64,000 nt of DNA from positions 2,170,001-2,234,000 of the forward strand of contig NZ_CP138953.1 of assembly GCF_047126315.1 (NCBI RefSeq), written 5' to 3'. Under the pieces are notes generated by a model that saw only the letters and a program-made list of their open reading frames with translations, was not told the origin of the DNA and did not search any database. Numbering within the stretch: the first letter of the stretch is position 1; each line of letters opens with the position of its first letter. Source of the DNA: Shimia sp022448905 (GTDB lineage Bacteria; Pseudomonadota; Alphaproteobacteria; Rhodobacterales; Rhodobacteraceae). Made by a program: the position numbers and the translations under genes. This document shows, one piece after another, positions 24,437-33,043 of this stretch.

Positions 24437-25348
24437 ATGACTTTCCTTGCCATTCTGATCGGGCTTTTGCCGTCGTTCCTGCTTGTTGGGCTGGGTGGGC
24501 TGCTGCGCAAACGTTTGTCGGCCAATGCCTGGCAAGGGTTGGACAAGCTCAACTTTGAGATCCTGTTTCCGGCGCTGTTGTTTGTGGCAGCAAGCCAGCG
24601 ACCTTTGGAAGTCGCTCAGGTGGTGGGCATTGCGCCTTTGGTCTGGGCGCTGTTGGCCGTGGGCTTGGTGGTGGGCTATGGCGCACGGCGGTTTGGGCCC
24701 GAGCGGTTTTTGGACTTTGCCGGAGCGTGGCAGACCGCGTGGCGGTTCAACACGGCGTTGGCGTTTATTGCGATTGCCACCACGGATAAGGCCGACGCGG
24801 GCGTGATGGCGGTGGCGATTGGTATGGCGGTGCCGATGGCCAATGTGTTCGCGGTCAGCGCGCTGAGCCGGGGCGGCAGTTTTGGGCTGTGGGGCACAGT
24901 CAAGAAAGTGGCGCTTAATCCGTTTTTGATCGCCTCACTTGGTGGCGTGCTGGTGGGGCTGTCAGGCCTGACGATCCCGGCGCCGGTCTTGGCCCCCCTG
25001 GAGATGTTGGCAGCCGCGGCCATTCCGATTGCGTTGATCTCGGTGGGGGCGACGATGAATTGGGGGGCGCTGGCGCGGCTGGATGCGTTTAGCGGCATCA
25101 TCTGCGCCACCAAGCTCTTGGTGATGCCGGTTGCAGCACTGGTGCTGGCGCTTGGGTTGGGGCTGGAGAGCGGCGTGGCGGTGGTGCTGGTGATCTGGGC
25201 GGCTTTGCCGACCGCGAGTGCGGCGCATGTGCTGGCCTCGGGCTTTGGCGCAGATCGGGAGTTGTCCGCGACACTGGTGGCACAGACAACTTTGTTGGGG
25301 GCGATAAGCCTGCCGGTGTGGATCACACTGGCTGAGGTGGTGTTTTAG
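24437..25348 (+). CDS. AEC (auxin efflux carrier) family permease
   Basis: A 303-residue inner-membrane protein with about ten hydrophobic helices, starting 'MTFLAILIGLLPSFLLVGLGG'. The family signs are 'LFPALLFVAAS' in the second helix, the inverted repeat of five helices, and 'AAIPIALISVGATMNWG' near the second half. Bacterial members carry malate, malonate or other small carboxylates. The substrate here is unknown. Its stop overlaps the stop of the convergent hexapeptide acetyltransferase by two bases. The leader contains a long inverted repeat. Confidence 0.88.
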   Translation: MTFLAILIGLLPSFLLVGLGGLLRKRLSANAWQGLDKLNFEILFPALLFVAASQRPLEVAQVVGIAPLVWALLAVGLVVGYGARRFGPERFLDFAGAWQTAWRFNTALAFIAIATTDKADAGVMAVAIGMAVPMANVFAVSALSRGGSFGLWGTVKKVALNPFLIASLGGVLVGLSGLTIPAPVLAPLEMLAAAAIPIALISVGATMNWGALARLDAFSGIICATKLLVMPVAALVLALGLGLESGVAVVLVIWAALPTASAAHVLASGFGADRELSATLVAQTTLLGAISLPVWITLAEVVF

Positions 25349-25977
25349 ACCGCCTTTAGCCGGTCGATGTCACTGGCCATGATGGCCGGGATCGCGCGCT
25401 CGATTGTTTCTTTGGGCCAGTCCCACCACGCGATGTCCAAAAGCGCGGCAATAGTCGCGTCATCAAAGCGCTTTTTCACCACAGTTCCGGGATTGCCGGT
25501 GACGATGCCATAGGGGGGCACCGTGCCACGCACCACGGCACCTGCGCCGATGATGGCGCCGTGGCCGATTTGCGCGCCTGCCGTCACCATCGCGCCGTAG
25601 CCGAGCCACACATCATGCCCGATAATCGTGTCGCGTTTGTCGGGCTGGTAGCCCTCCGGCACGGTCTCGCCAAAGATTGGGAAAGGGTAACAACTTAGCC
25701 CGTCCATGGCGTGGTTGGCGGAGCTGGTGATAAACCGCACGCCATGCGCGATCTGGCAGAACCTGCCGATGTCCAGCGTGCCTTGGCTGAAGGGATAGAG
25801 GTAGGGCACAAGACGCTGTGCCCAATCCTCTGGTGGATCAAAGTCGGAGGCGTAGGTGTAGTCCCCTACTTTGATGTTGTCTTGATCGATCACCGCAGAC
25901 AGCAACACCGTGCCTGCGTGTTTGCTGCCATCGGGCAGGGTGATCGGAAAGGCGGTTTTGGGATCGGGAAGGGGCAT
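25345..25977 (-). CDS. CatB-like hexapeptide-repeat O-acetyltransferase
   Basis: A 210-residue left-handed beta-helix acetyltransferase of the xenobiotic (CatB/Vat) branch. Hexapeptide repeats run from 'LDIGRFCQIAHGVRFITSSANHAMDG', which contains the catalytic His of this branch, through 'TIIGHDVWLGYGAMVTAGAQIGHGAIIGAGAVV' to 'PPYGIVTGNPGTVVKKRFDD'. CatB and Vat proteins inactivate chloramphenicol or streptogramins, but most chromosomal relatives acetylate unknown small molecules or sugars, so no resistance claim is made. It is transcribed towards the AEC gene. Confidence 0.9.
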   Translation of the reverse strand: MPLPDPKTAFPITLPDGSKHAGTVLLSAVIDQDNIKVGDYTYASDFDPPEDWAQRLVPYLYPFSQGTLDIGRFCQIAHGVRFITSSANHAMDGLSCYPFPIFGETVPEGYQPDKRDTIIGHDVWLGYGAMVTAGAQIGHGAIIGAGAVVRGTVPPYGIVTGNPGTVVKKRFDDATIAALLDIAWWDWPKETIERAIPAIMASDIDRLKAV

Positions 25978-26021
25978 GTGGCCCTCCTTATCAAATGTCC
26001 CTCGCGCCTGAGGCCCCTTGC

Positions 26022-26627
26022 TTATTGATCGGGGCGGGCGAGGGTGAAGGTGTTGTCGACCACCGCATAGTCCTTGTAGCCAAGGCGGCTCAGCGGGCGG
26101 TAGGTGGTGACGTCAAAAATACCATCCACAATACAGTTGTCGCGCAGGTGTACGCCGGTCACTTCGCCAATGGCCATAAAGTTGTTCTCTCCCAAGAGAG
26201 GCACAATCTGGGTCAGGCGGCATTCCAGAGATGCAGGCGCCCCCACAAGGCGGGGGCAGTCGATGGTGTCACATTGTGTGGCTTCCAGGCCTGCGGCCAC
26301 AAACTCGTCCTCATCTTTGCCCAGCGGTCCGGAGGAGATGTTCATCGCGTCGCGGATGCTCTCTTCGACGATGTTCACGCAGAACACGCCTGTGGCGCGG
26401 ATATTGGACAAGCTGTCTTTGCCCTCAGCCTGATCGTCCTTCTTGCCGGTGGAGGCAAACATCACCTGCGCGGGATTGTCCGCGAGCGCATTGAAAAACG
26501 AGTAAGGCGCGAGGTTGCGCACGCCGTTTGTGTCCTGGGTGGAGACCCAGGCGATTGGGCGCGGGCTGACGATGGCTTTGAACGGGTTGTGCGGCAGGCC
26601 GTGGCCGTCTTTGGGCTGATAGAACAT
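26022..26627 (-). CDS. Flavin reductase-like (FMN-binding split barrel) protein
   Basis: A 201-residue FMN-binding protein of the flavin-reductase-like family (DIM6/NTAB group). 'NPFKAIVSPRPIAWVSTQD' and 'APYSFFNALADNPAQVMFAS' form the characteristic flavin-binding start. I placed the start at ATG 26627 ('MFYQPKDGHG') because GGAG lies 8 bases upstream; the frame is open to 26669, but that would leave no promoter space against the divergent acetyltransferase. Family members supply reduced flavin to monooxygenases or act as oxidoreductases. No partner oxygenase is adjacent, so the role stays open. Confidence 0.88.
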   Translation of the reverse strand: MFYQPKDGHGLPHNPFKAIVSPRPIAWVSTQDTNGVRNLAPYSFFNALADNPAQVMFASTGKKDDQAEGKDSLSNIRATGVFCVNIVEESIRDAMNISSGPLGKDEDEFVAAGLEATQCDTIDCPRLVGAPASLECRLTQIVPLLGENNFMAIGEVTGVHLRDNCIVDGIFDVTTYRPLSRLGYKDYAVVDNTFTLARPDQ

Positions 26628-26718
26628 CGGACTGACTCCATATTGGTTTGCAGGCAGTCGTAACGCCATGTTAGGGGCGAGGAAACCGCAAAATTTCAGA
26701 CGGGCAAGAGGCGCGCAG

Positions 26719-27219
26719 GTGTTTACGCTGGCAGTGGAAACGAAGGACGATTGGTGGGAAGTGGAGGCGCTGTATGACCTCTGCTTTGCGCCGGGGCGTG
26801 AGGCCTTGTCGTCCTATCGTTTGCGCGATGGTGTGGACCCTGTAGCGGGGCTGTCCTTGGTGGCGCGCGATGCCGAGGGGATTTTGGCCGGAGCGATCCG
26901 CTATTGGCCGGTTCGAATTGGCGCTGCGACGGCGTTGTTGCTGGGGCCCGTGGCAGTGCACCCGACGCATCAGGGCGAGGGCTTGGGTGGTTTGCTGATT
27001 GAGGACAGCTTGCAACGGGCGCAGCCTTTGGGCTGGGAGCGGGTGATGCTGGTGGGTGATGCGCCGTATTACAAGCGGTTTGGCTTTGAGAAACTGGACG
27101 GCGTGGTGATGCCGCCGCCGACCAATCCCGAGCGGGTACTGGGCCGCGCGCTTGTTGAGGGCGCTTGGGACGATGTTTTTGGGGATGTGGAGAGTGTGGC
27201 CGCCACGCATGCCGACTAA
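26719..27219 (+). CDS. GNAT N-acetyltransferase (YhbS-like)
   Basis: A 166-residue GNAT acetyltransferase. The acetyl-CoA-binding motif is 'GPVAVHPTHQGEGLGGLLIEDSL', followed by 'VMLVGDAPYYKRFGFE', typical of the YhbS-like branch. I chose GTG 26719, giving 'MFTLAVETKDDWWEVEALYD', because AAGAGG precedes it by 7 bases. An ATG at 26668 would add 17 residues without homology and crowd the divergent flavin reductase. The substrate is unknown. Confidence 0.85.
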   Translation: MFTLAVETKDDWWEVEALYDLCFAPGREALSSYRLRDGVDPVAGLSLVARDAEGILAGAIRYWPVRIGAATALLLGPVAVHPTHQGEGLGGLLIEDSLQRAQPLGWERVMLVGDAPYYKRFGFEKLDGVVMPPPTNPERVLGRALVEGAWDDVFGDVESVAATHAD

Positions 27220-27249
27220 ACGGGACACTGTTCAGCAGATGCCGCCAAA

Positions 27250-27858
27250 TCAGCGACACATCGCTTCTTCGTAGCATTTCAATAAGTCAGAAAGCTGAGC
27301 TGGCTCAATTTGTATGTAGCTCGGACAGTGCGAAGTTGTGAGCTCAAACTTTCGCCCGGCACCCCCGGGTTTCAGTACCCCTATAACGTCATGCTCCGTC
27401 GTCGGCAGAACATCTACAATTCCTTCGTATTCCGCAGAGATGGTTACGCGCAAATCGACGGAACCAGAAGTAAATTGGACTAACGTTGAGCCTTCCAACT
27501 TATGGCCCGAAAAACTGTATGCATCTAAGTAAGTGTATTCAATTTGGAAAGGCATTTTGACCTTTTCAGTCGGAGGCCATAACATAGCTCGAACGTCTTC
27601 AAGTTGTTTTTCGTGAAGAAAGGGAGTGGACGTGTTTCGTGTGAACTTTCCAACGACTATTTTCTCCCCTTCAGCAAGTGTATTTGGCAACCGACTGGAA
27701 AGAGCGATGGAATGATGACGCAGTAACTGCTGTTGGGTTGGAGCGTTTTGGCTGTTCTCACGTATAGCAGGAGGCCATTCGGAGCAGGACCATGCTTCTG
27801 CTCTATCCGATGGAGCAAGAAATAAGATCAAAAATAGCAGAAATCTAAATTGCGTCAT
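27250..27858 (-). CDS. Secreted protein of unknown function, atypical composition
   Basis: A 202-residue protein with a signal peptide ('MTQFRFLLFLILFLAPSDRAEA', then Trp). The mature part has cysteines in 'WSCSEW', 'TSHCPSY', 'LKCYEEAMC'. I recognise no domain. The DNA is clearly richer in A and T than the genes on either side, and its codons are less biased to G/C at third positions, which suggests recent acquisition or relaxed selection. It is divergent from the EcsC-like gene, and the 201-bp gap between them is also AT-rich and holds no other gene I can support. Confidence 0.6.
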   Translation of the reverse strand: MTQFRFLLFLILFLAPSDRAEAWSCSEWPPAIRENSQNAPTQQQLLRHHSIALSSRLPNTLAEGEKIVVGKFTRNTSTPFLHEKQLEDVRAMLWPPTEKVKMPFQIEYTYLDAYSFSGHKLEGSTLVQFTSGSVDLRVTISAEYEGIVDVLPTTEHDVIGVLKPGGAGRKFELTTSHCPSYIQIEPAQLSDLLKCYEEAMCR

Positions 27859-28059
27859 GGTTGTTTACGTCGTGTTTCAGAAGTCAAATTTTGTAATTGG
27901 AAATCAGTTGCGCGCGACTTCTTGGTGCCTCCGCCGCGATGTTGGCTCGAAGGCGACTTTGGGCAGTCCCTGATATTCTTGCAAGTCTATAACCTCTCAG
28001 GAATGGCCTTTCTATCCTGCATAGTTGAACCAGCGGCCAATTACCCTACCTCTATACCC

Positions 28060-28827
28060 ATGACCCAAATCGAGATTTTGCCGGATGTTCCGGACCAAGA
28101 CATTGACGTAAGTTCCGAACTAGACGCGCTGGCCAAGCGCTATGGCGGGGCCAGTGGGCTGGGCATGAAAGTGCTGGGCGTGTTGGGCATGCCGGTGAGC
28201 GGGTTGCTCAAGAGCTTGCCGGGTGAGGTGCAGGACGGGCTGGGTGGGGCTACGGAGGTGGCTTTGATGCAGGCCGTGAAATGGGCCGATGGCAGCCGGG
28301 GCTTGGTCAAAGATCAGCCGGATTGGATCAACGCCAGCGTTACGGCGGCGCTGGGCGCGGCGGGTGGGGCCGGGGGCGTGACCTCGTCGCTGGCGGAGCT
28401 GCCGATCACGGTGACGGTGCTGTTGCGCGCGATTCAGGGCGTGGCGGTGCAATATGGGTTTGACCCAAGCCATGAGAGCGTACGGTTTGATTGCGTGCGC
28501 GTATTGGCCGCGAATGGGCCGTTTGAGGAAGATCGCGGCGCGGATTTGGCGATGCTGGAGCAGCGGGCAGGATTGGCGATGGGCGGCACCAAATGGATCA
28601 GCACGGTGATTGTGCCCAAACTGGCGCCGGTTTTGGGGCAGAAGCTGGCGGCGCAGATGGTGCCGGTGATTGGCGCGGCGGCAGGCGCGGCGACGAACTA
28701 CGCCTACACCAGTTATTATCAGGACATCGCGCATGTGCATTTTGGCCTGCGCAAACTGGCGGTGGAGGCAGATGTGTCACCGGAGGTGCTGGTTGACGGG
28801 ATGCGCAAGCGGTTGGGGAAAGACTAG
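28060..28827 (+). CDS. EcsC family protein
   Basis: A 255-residue protein resembling the EcsC family, named after a Bacillus protein encoded with the EcsAB ABC transporter. It has 'GGATEVALMQAVKWAD' early, a glycine/alanine-rich hydrophobic segment ('ASVTAALGAAGGAGGVTSS') and a second amphipathic region ('VPVIGAAAGAATNYAY'), then 'HVHFGLRKLA'. The start ATG 28060 was chosen because homology begins at 'TQIEILPDVP'; the open frame runs 210 bp upstream through AT-rich DNA with no ribosome site. No transporter is adjacent, and the biochemical role is unknown. Confidence 0.8.
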   Translation: MTQIEILPDVPDQDIDVSSELDALAKRYGGASGLGMKVLGVLGMPVSGLLKSLPGEVQDGLGGATEVALMQAVKWADGSRGLVKDQPDWINASVTAALGAAGGAGGVTSSLAELPITVTVLLRAIQGVAVQYGFDPSHESVRFDCVRVLAANGPFEEDRGADLAMLEQRAGLAMGGTKWISTVIVPKLAPVLGQKLAAQMVPVIGAAAGAATNYAYTSYYQDIAHVHFGLRKLAVEADVSPEVLVDGMRKRLGKD

Positions 28828-28889
28828 CCGGGCAACGCCTGACCGTGGGTGGGCGATCTCGCCTGTCGAATATGAACCGAGCTCTCCAT

Positions 28890-29027
28890 CCAAAACCACT
28901 TTTGGGGCATGACAAATCAGGCCAAAATCGCCCGCCCATGGGGGCGGTCACCTCTCGGGAGCTTGCTACACAAGCCCCTGACGGCCAGTGGGGAGATGCT
29001 CGGCGGCGTGCAACGCACGCCTTTTCC
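28890..29027 (+). ncRNA. Candidate structured RNA ending in a terminator
   Basis: Five hairpins follow one another in the ecsC-ptsP gap: CCAAAA/TTTTGG (28890-28905), CCGCCC/GGGCGG (28932-28947), GCTTG/CAAGC (28961-28975), CCCC/GGGG (28975-28993), then the terminator stem at 29005-29021 with TTTT. No promoter is obvious, so it could be an ecsC 3' UTR rather than a separate small RNA. Confidence 0.3.
29005..29025 (+). terminator. Rho-independent terminator downstream of ecsC
   Basis: A perfect 7-bp stem GGCGTGC-AAC-GCACGCC is followed by TTTT. It reads on the plus strand only, and lies just before the convergent ptsP stop codon. Confidence 0.75.
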
Positions 29028-29044
29028 CGAGCGAAGTAAGGTGT

Positions 29045-31288
29045 TTATCCGCTGTTGCGCAGGTATTCCATCACGTCGGGGCGCACGGACTGTTCGCCCC
29101 GCTCACGCGCAGCGTGGATCACGCGGCGCAGCTCACCCAGATCGACCCGACGGATCAGGCTTTTCACCGGGCCAATGGAAGCCGGGCGCATTGACAGGTT
29201 GCGCAGACCCATAGCAGCAAGGCAGACAGCCTCAATTGGGCGGCCGGCATCTTCGCCACAGAAGCTGAGCGGTGTGCCGGTGTCGATGCAGCGGTTCACA
29301 ATGCCTTCCAGGAAGGTCAGGAAGCTGACGTTGAGCGTGTCATAGCGGCGGCGCACCCGCTCGTTTTCACGATCCGCGGCAAAGAAGAACTGTTTCAGGT
29401 CGTTGCCGCCAATGGAGAGGAAGTCGACTTCTTCGTAGAATTTCTTGGGCGCAAAGCCCAATGATGGTGTTTCCAGCATCGCGCCCACTTCGATCTCTGA
29501 CGGCAGCGGGTGGCCAAGGATCATCTCGCGTTCAATCGCCTTGTCCACTTCGGCGCGGGCCATTTTGTATTCTTCATATTGCGCGATGAAGGGGAACATG
29601 ATGGTGAGCGGGCGTCCGTTGGCGGCACGCAAAAGCGCCTGAAGCTGCATGCGCATCACGCCGGGTTTGTCCAAGGCCACACGCACTGCGCGCCAGCCAA
29701 GCGCCGGGTTAGGTTCGTCTTGCGGGGCCATGTAGGGCAGGACTTTGTCGGAGCCAATGTCGAGTGTGCGGAAGACCACGCGTTTGCCGTCGGCGGCGTC
29801 CATAACGCGTGCATAAAGCTGCGCCAGTTCGGTCCGTTTGGGCATTTGGTTGCGGATCAGGAATTGCAGCTCGGTGCGGAACAGGCCCACACCTTCGGCA
29901 CCGGAGGATTGCAGCGACGGCAAGTCGGCCATCAATCCTGCGTTCATGGTGAGGTGCACCACCGCGCCATCGCGGCTCTTGGCCTCTTTGTCGCGGATGC
30001 TGGCGTAGCGTTCCTGTGCCTTGGCAGCCATGGCGATCTTGTCGCGGAAGGCGGTCACAACCGTGTCGTCGGGGCGCAGGTGCACGATGCCCTGATCGCC
30101 GTCGACCATGATGTGGTCGCCATTGAGTGCCTCGGTGGTGATTTTGTCGGCGTGTATCACCAAGGGGATTGCCAGCGCGCGGGCAACGATCGCGGCGTGG
30201 CTGCCGACGGAGCCCTCTTCCAGCACGATGCCTTTGAGATTGCGGCCATATTCCAGTAATTCACCGGGGCCGATGTTGCGCGCGATCAGGATGGGAGCAG
30301 CGGGCATGTCTGCGCCGGTCTCGCTGCCTTGGCCGGTCAGGATGCGCAGCAGGCGGTTGGAGAGATCGTCCAGATCGTGCAGGCGTTCGCGCAGATACTG
30401 ATCGGTGACCTGCTCCATGCGGGCGCGGGCGGTGGATTGTTCTTTTTCGACAGCCGCCTCTGCGGACAGGCCGCGCGCGATGTCCTGCTCCATACGCTTC
30501 ATCCAGCCTTTGGAGTTGGCAAACATGCGGTAGGCTTCAAGCACTTCCAGCTGTTCTTTGTCACCGCGTTGGGCGCCATCAAGCATTTTGTCGACGCCAA
30601 CGCGCAGCTCTTCGACCGCCTCGTTCAGGCGGGTGAGCTCTACGTCTGGGTCATCCGCCACGGGGTTGGTGACCACGACGCGAGGTTCATGCAGCCAGAC
30701 GTGGCCTTCGGAGGCGCCTTCTTGGCCTGAGGTGCCGCGAAACAGCTCCGATTGCTGGTGCAAGGCGCTCATGGCGGCGCCTTCGCCGACAAACGCGCCA
30801 AGTTCGGTCATCTCAGCGAGCACCATGGCGACCACTTCCAGCGCATAGACTTCATCAGCGGAATACCCACGTTTGTCTTTGGATTGCACAACCAATACGC
30901 CGAGGTTGTCGCCAAGGCGCTGCACCGGCACGCCGCAGAAGCTGGAGTAAATCTCCTCGCCGGTTTCCGGCATGTAGCGGAAGCCTTTGGCGCTGGGCGC
31001 GTCATCGGTGTTCACCACTTTGGAGGTGCGGGCCACGCGGCCGACAAGGCCTTCGCCAACACGCATGCGGGTCTGGTGGACCGCTTCTGCGTTCAGGCCT
31101 TCGGTGGCGCAGAGCTCTAGCGTGTCCTCATCGCGAAACAGATAGATCGAGCACACCTCTGTGCCCATGGAGGTGGCAATCAGATGGGTGATTTTGTCCA
31201 GGCGCTCCTGACCGGCGCTGTCTTCGGCCAAGGCATCGCGCAGGCGCCCCAAAAGTTTGCGGCTCTCGGTTTCGGTTTTTTGCACCAT
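29045..31288 (-). CDS. ptsP: Phosphoenolpyruvate-protein phosphotransferase PtsP (EI-Ntr)
   Basis: First enzyme of the nitrogen-related PTS, moving phosphate from PEP to NPr and then EIIA-Ntr, a regulatory chain in alphaproteobacteria. The 747-residue protein has an N-terminal GAF domain (about 25-165) that binds glutamine in relatives, then the EI body. The phosphorylated histidine is His364 in 'GSVGSHAAIVARALAIP'. The PEP-binding barrel contains 'GLFRTELQFL', 'GGNDLKQFFFAADRENERVR' and the catalytic-cysteine loop 'FCGEDAG'. lysC lies upstream on the same strand, an order often seen in alphaproteobacteria. Confidence 0.96.
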   Translation of the reverse strand: MVQKTETESRKLLGRLRDALAEDSAGQERLDKITHLIATSMGTEVCSIYLFRDEDTLELCATEGLNAEAVHQTRMRVGEGLVGRVARTSKVVNTDDAPSAKGFRYMPETGEEIYSSFCGVPVQRLGDNLGVLVVQSKDKRGYSADEVYALEVVAMVLAEMTELGAFVGEGAAMSALHQQSELFRGTSGQEGASEGHVWLHEPRVVVTNPVADDPDVELTRLNEAVEELRVGVDKMLDGAQRGDKEQLEVLEAYRMFANSKGWMKRMEQDIARGLSAEAAVEKEQSTARARMEQVTDQYLRERLHDLDDLSNRLLRILTGQGSETGADMPAAPILIARNIGPGELLEYGRNLKGIVLEEGSVGSHAAIVARALAIPLVIHADKITTEALNGDHIMVDGDQGIVHLRPDDTVVTAFRDKIAMAAKAQERYASIRDKEAKSRDGAVVHLTMNAGLMADLPSLQSSGAEGVGLFRTELQFLIRNQMPKRTELAQLYARVMDAADGKRVVFRTLDIGSDKVLPYMAPQDEPNPALGWRAVRVALDKPGVMRMQLQALLRAANGRPLTIMFPFIAQYEEYKMARAEVDKAIEREMILGHPLPSEIEVGAMLETPSLGFAPKKFYEEVDFLSIGGNDLKQFFFAADRENERVRRRYDTLNVSFLTFLEGIVNRCIDTGTPLSFCGEDAGRPIEAVCLAAMGLRNLSMRPASIGPVKSLIRRVDLGELRRVIHAARERGEQSVRPDVMEYLRNSG

Positions 31289-31611
31289 GGTGAGGTGTGG
31301 TCCTTGTCACTACTCGGCGCCGAATAGATCACAACAATCGTGGAATCAAAACGGTTTATATGGCTGTCTTGGTTGCAATAATACGCCGCGTTGCAGCGAT
31401 TTTTGTGAAGAAAATTTAAAAACTTGGACGAGCGTGTTGATTGACGGGGAAAAGCTTGCGCAGGGTGGCTTGCTGCGGTGTAGCAAAGCGTAGCATCGAA
31501 TTGGGCATTATGCTGTAAAAATTGGCGAAATGCCGCAAATTCGGGCGGCTTGTGTCCTGAAAGAAAAACGCGCGACCCTTTGGGCCGCGCGTTGACATTT
31601 TGCAGCGCGGC
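31289..31611. other. Intergenic region between ptsP and lysC
   Basis: These 323 bases hold the lysC terminator at the right end and AT-rich DNA (about 31370-31440) that probably carries the ptsP promoter. I see no gene, repeat or clear operator in the rest. Confidence 0.6.
31562..31593 (-). terminator. Rho-independent terminator of lysC
   Basis: A 12-bp stem with one G-U pair (31567-31578 with 31582-31593) and a 3-base loop are followed on the minus strand by a T-rich run. It lies ~18 bases past the lysC stop. Confidence 0.85.
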
Positions 31612-32850
31612 TTACGCCGCTTTTTCCAGTTCAAAGGCGTCGTGCAAGGCCTGCACCGCCAGTTCCATGTATTTGCGGTCAATCAGCACGGAGATTTTGA
31701 TCTCCGAGGTGGTGATGACTTTGATGTTCACGCCCTCGTCAGAGAGCACTTTGAACATCTTGGCCGCGACGCCGGACTGGGAGCGCATGCCGATGCCCAC
31801 AACGGAGACCTTGGAGACGTCTTCGTCGATCACCAATTCGGCAAAGTTCAGGCCGCCGGAGGTTTTGAGCTCGTCCAGCGCGGTTTCGGCGCGTTTCACC
31901 TGATCTGTCGGCAGGGAGTAGGTCATGTCTGTGCGGCCATCTTCAGAGATGTTCTGCACAATCATGTCGACGTTCACGCCTGCGTCAGACAGGCAGCCAA
32001 AGATGATGGAGGCGATGCCGGGGCGGTCGGCCACGGACAGCAAGGTCATTTTGGCTTCGTCGCGGGAGTAGGCCACGCCGGCCACAACATTGGATTCCAT
32101 GATTTCCTCCTCATCGCAGACCAGCGTGCCGGCCTCGTCGGATTGTTCTTCAAAAGAGCTGAGCACGCGCAGTTTCACCTTGTAGCGCATGGCGAGCTCG
32201 ACAGAGCGTGTTTGCAGGACCTTGGCGCCCAGAGAGGCGAGCTCCAGCATTTCTTCAAAGGCGATTTTGTCCAGTTTGCGCGCCTTGGAGCAGATGCGCG
32301 GGTCGGTGGTGTAGACGCCGTCCACATCGGTGTAGATGTCACAGCGTTCCGCATCAAAGGCGGCGGCAAAGGCCACCGCTGTGGTGTCGGAGCCGCCACG
32401 GCCGAGCGTGGTGATGCGACCTTCCTCGGAAATGCCCTGGAAGCCGGCAACCACGGCGACGCGCATGCCTTCGCCAAATTTGGCGTTGATGTTGTCGGTC
32501 GGGATCTCTTCGATCCGGGCCTGGCTGTGGGCAGAGGAGGTTTTGAGCGGCACTTGCCAGCCCTGCCAGCTGCGCGCGGGCACATCCATTTCCTGCAGGG
32601 TCAACGCCATCAGGCCAGCGGTGACGTTTTCGCCGGAGCTGACCACCGCGTCATACTCGCGGGCGTCATAAAGCGGCGAGGTTTCGTCCACATAGCCCAC
32701 AAGTTTGTTGGTTTCACCGGACATGGCGGAGACAATGACAATCACGTCATAGCCTTTGGCCACCTCAACCCCGACGCGTTTGGCGGCGCGGCGGATGCGG
32801 TCCAGGTTGGCGACAGAGGTGCCGCCGAATTTCATCACAAGTACGGGCAT
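31612..32850 (-). CDS. lysC: Aspartate kinase
   Basis: Phosphorylates aspartate, the first step towards lysine, methionine, threonine and diaminopimelate. The 412-residue protein has the kinase signature 'KFGGTSV' at 7-13 and 'GRGGSDTTAVAFAAAF', then two ACT domains in the last ~150 residues ('LLSVADRPGIASIIFG' and 'VSVVGIGMRSQSGVAAKMF') that bind lysine and threonine for feedback control. In this window it connects to thrC (threonine branch) and to murE, which consumes diaminopimelate. Confidence 0.96.
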   Translation of the reverse strand: MPVLVMKFGGTSVANLDRIRRAAKRVGVEVAKGYDVIVIVSAMSGETNKLVGYVDETSPLYDAREYDAVVSSGENVTAGLMALTLQEMDVPARSWQGWQVPLKTSSAHSQARIEEIPTDNINAKFGEGMRVAVVAGFQGISEEGRITTLGRGGSDTTAVAFAAAFDAERCDIYTDVDGVYTTDPRICSKARKLDKIAFEEMLELASLGAKVLQTRSVELAMRYKVKLRVLSSFEEQSDEAGTLVCDEEEIMESNVVAGVAYSRDEAKMTLLSVADRPGIASIIFGCLSDAGVNVDMIVQNISEDGRTDMTYSLPTDQVKRAETALDELKTSGGLNFAELVIDEDVSKVSVVGIGMRSQSGVAAKMFKVLSDEGVNIKVITTSEIKISVLIDRKYMELAVQALHDAFELEKAA

Positions 32851-32971
32851 GGCGCGTCCTTAGTTCGTAAGTCGCAGGCGGTTTACGCGCTTGGGGGCTC
32901 CGAGGCAAGGCAGATTGGCGCGTCAGGGCGGCGCATGTGTCGGGGACGCAAGGCTTGACGGCAGGGGGAGA

Positions 32972-33036
32972 GGAGGGGCCAGCCCCTCCGGCACAGAGGA
33001 TGCGCCTCCTCCCCGGGATATTTGAAGGAATGAGAA
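32972..33036 (+). repeat. Rhodobacteraceae intergenic repeat, copy 3
   Basis: A GGAGGGGC-CA-GCCCCTCC inverted repeat is followed by a short GAGG/CCTC stem and the core CCCCGGGATATTTGAAGG. It lies between the lysC start and the SDR stop, pointing towards the SDR gene's 3' end. Confidence 0.65.
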
Positions 33037-33043
33037 TGCGGGA

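Noticed and set aside
22543..24552. 669-codon open frame on the minus strand opposite the SulP gene
   Set aside because: Composition is dominated by His, Arg and Gln, typical of the reverse complement of a hydrophobic membrane protein, with no motif and no ribosome site.
25345..25977. CatB-like gene as a chloramphenicol-resistance gene
   Set aside because: Chromosomal hexapeptide acetyltransferases of this branch mostly have other or unknown substrates, and there is no mobile context.
27850..28059. 70-residue N-terminal extension of the EcsC-like protein
   Set aside because: AT-rich, no homology and no ribosome site. It also overlaps the divergent secreted gene start.
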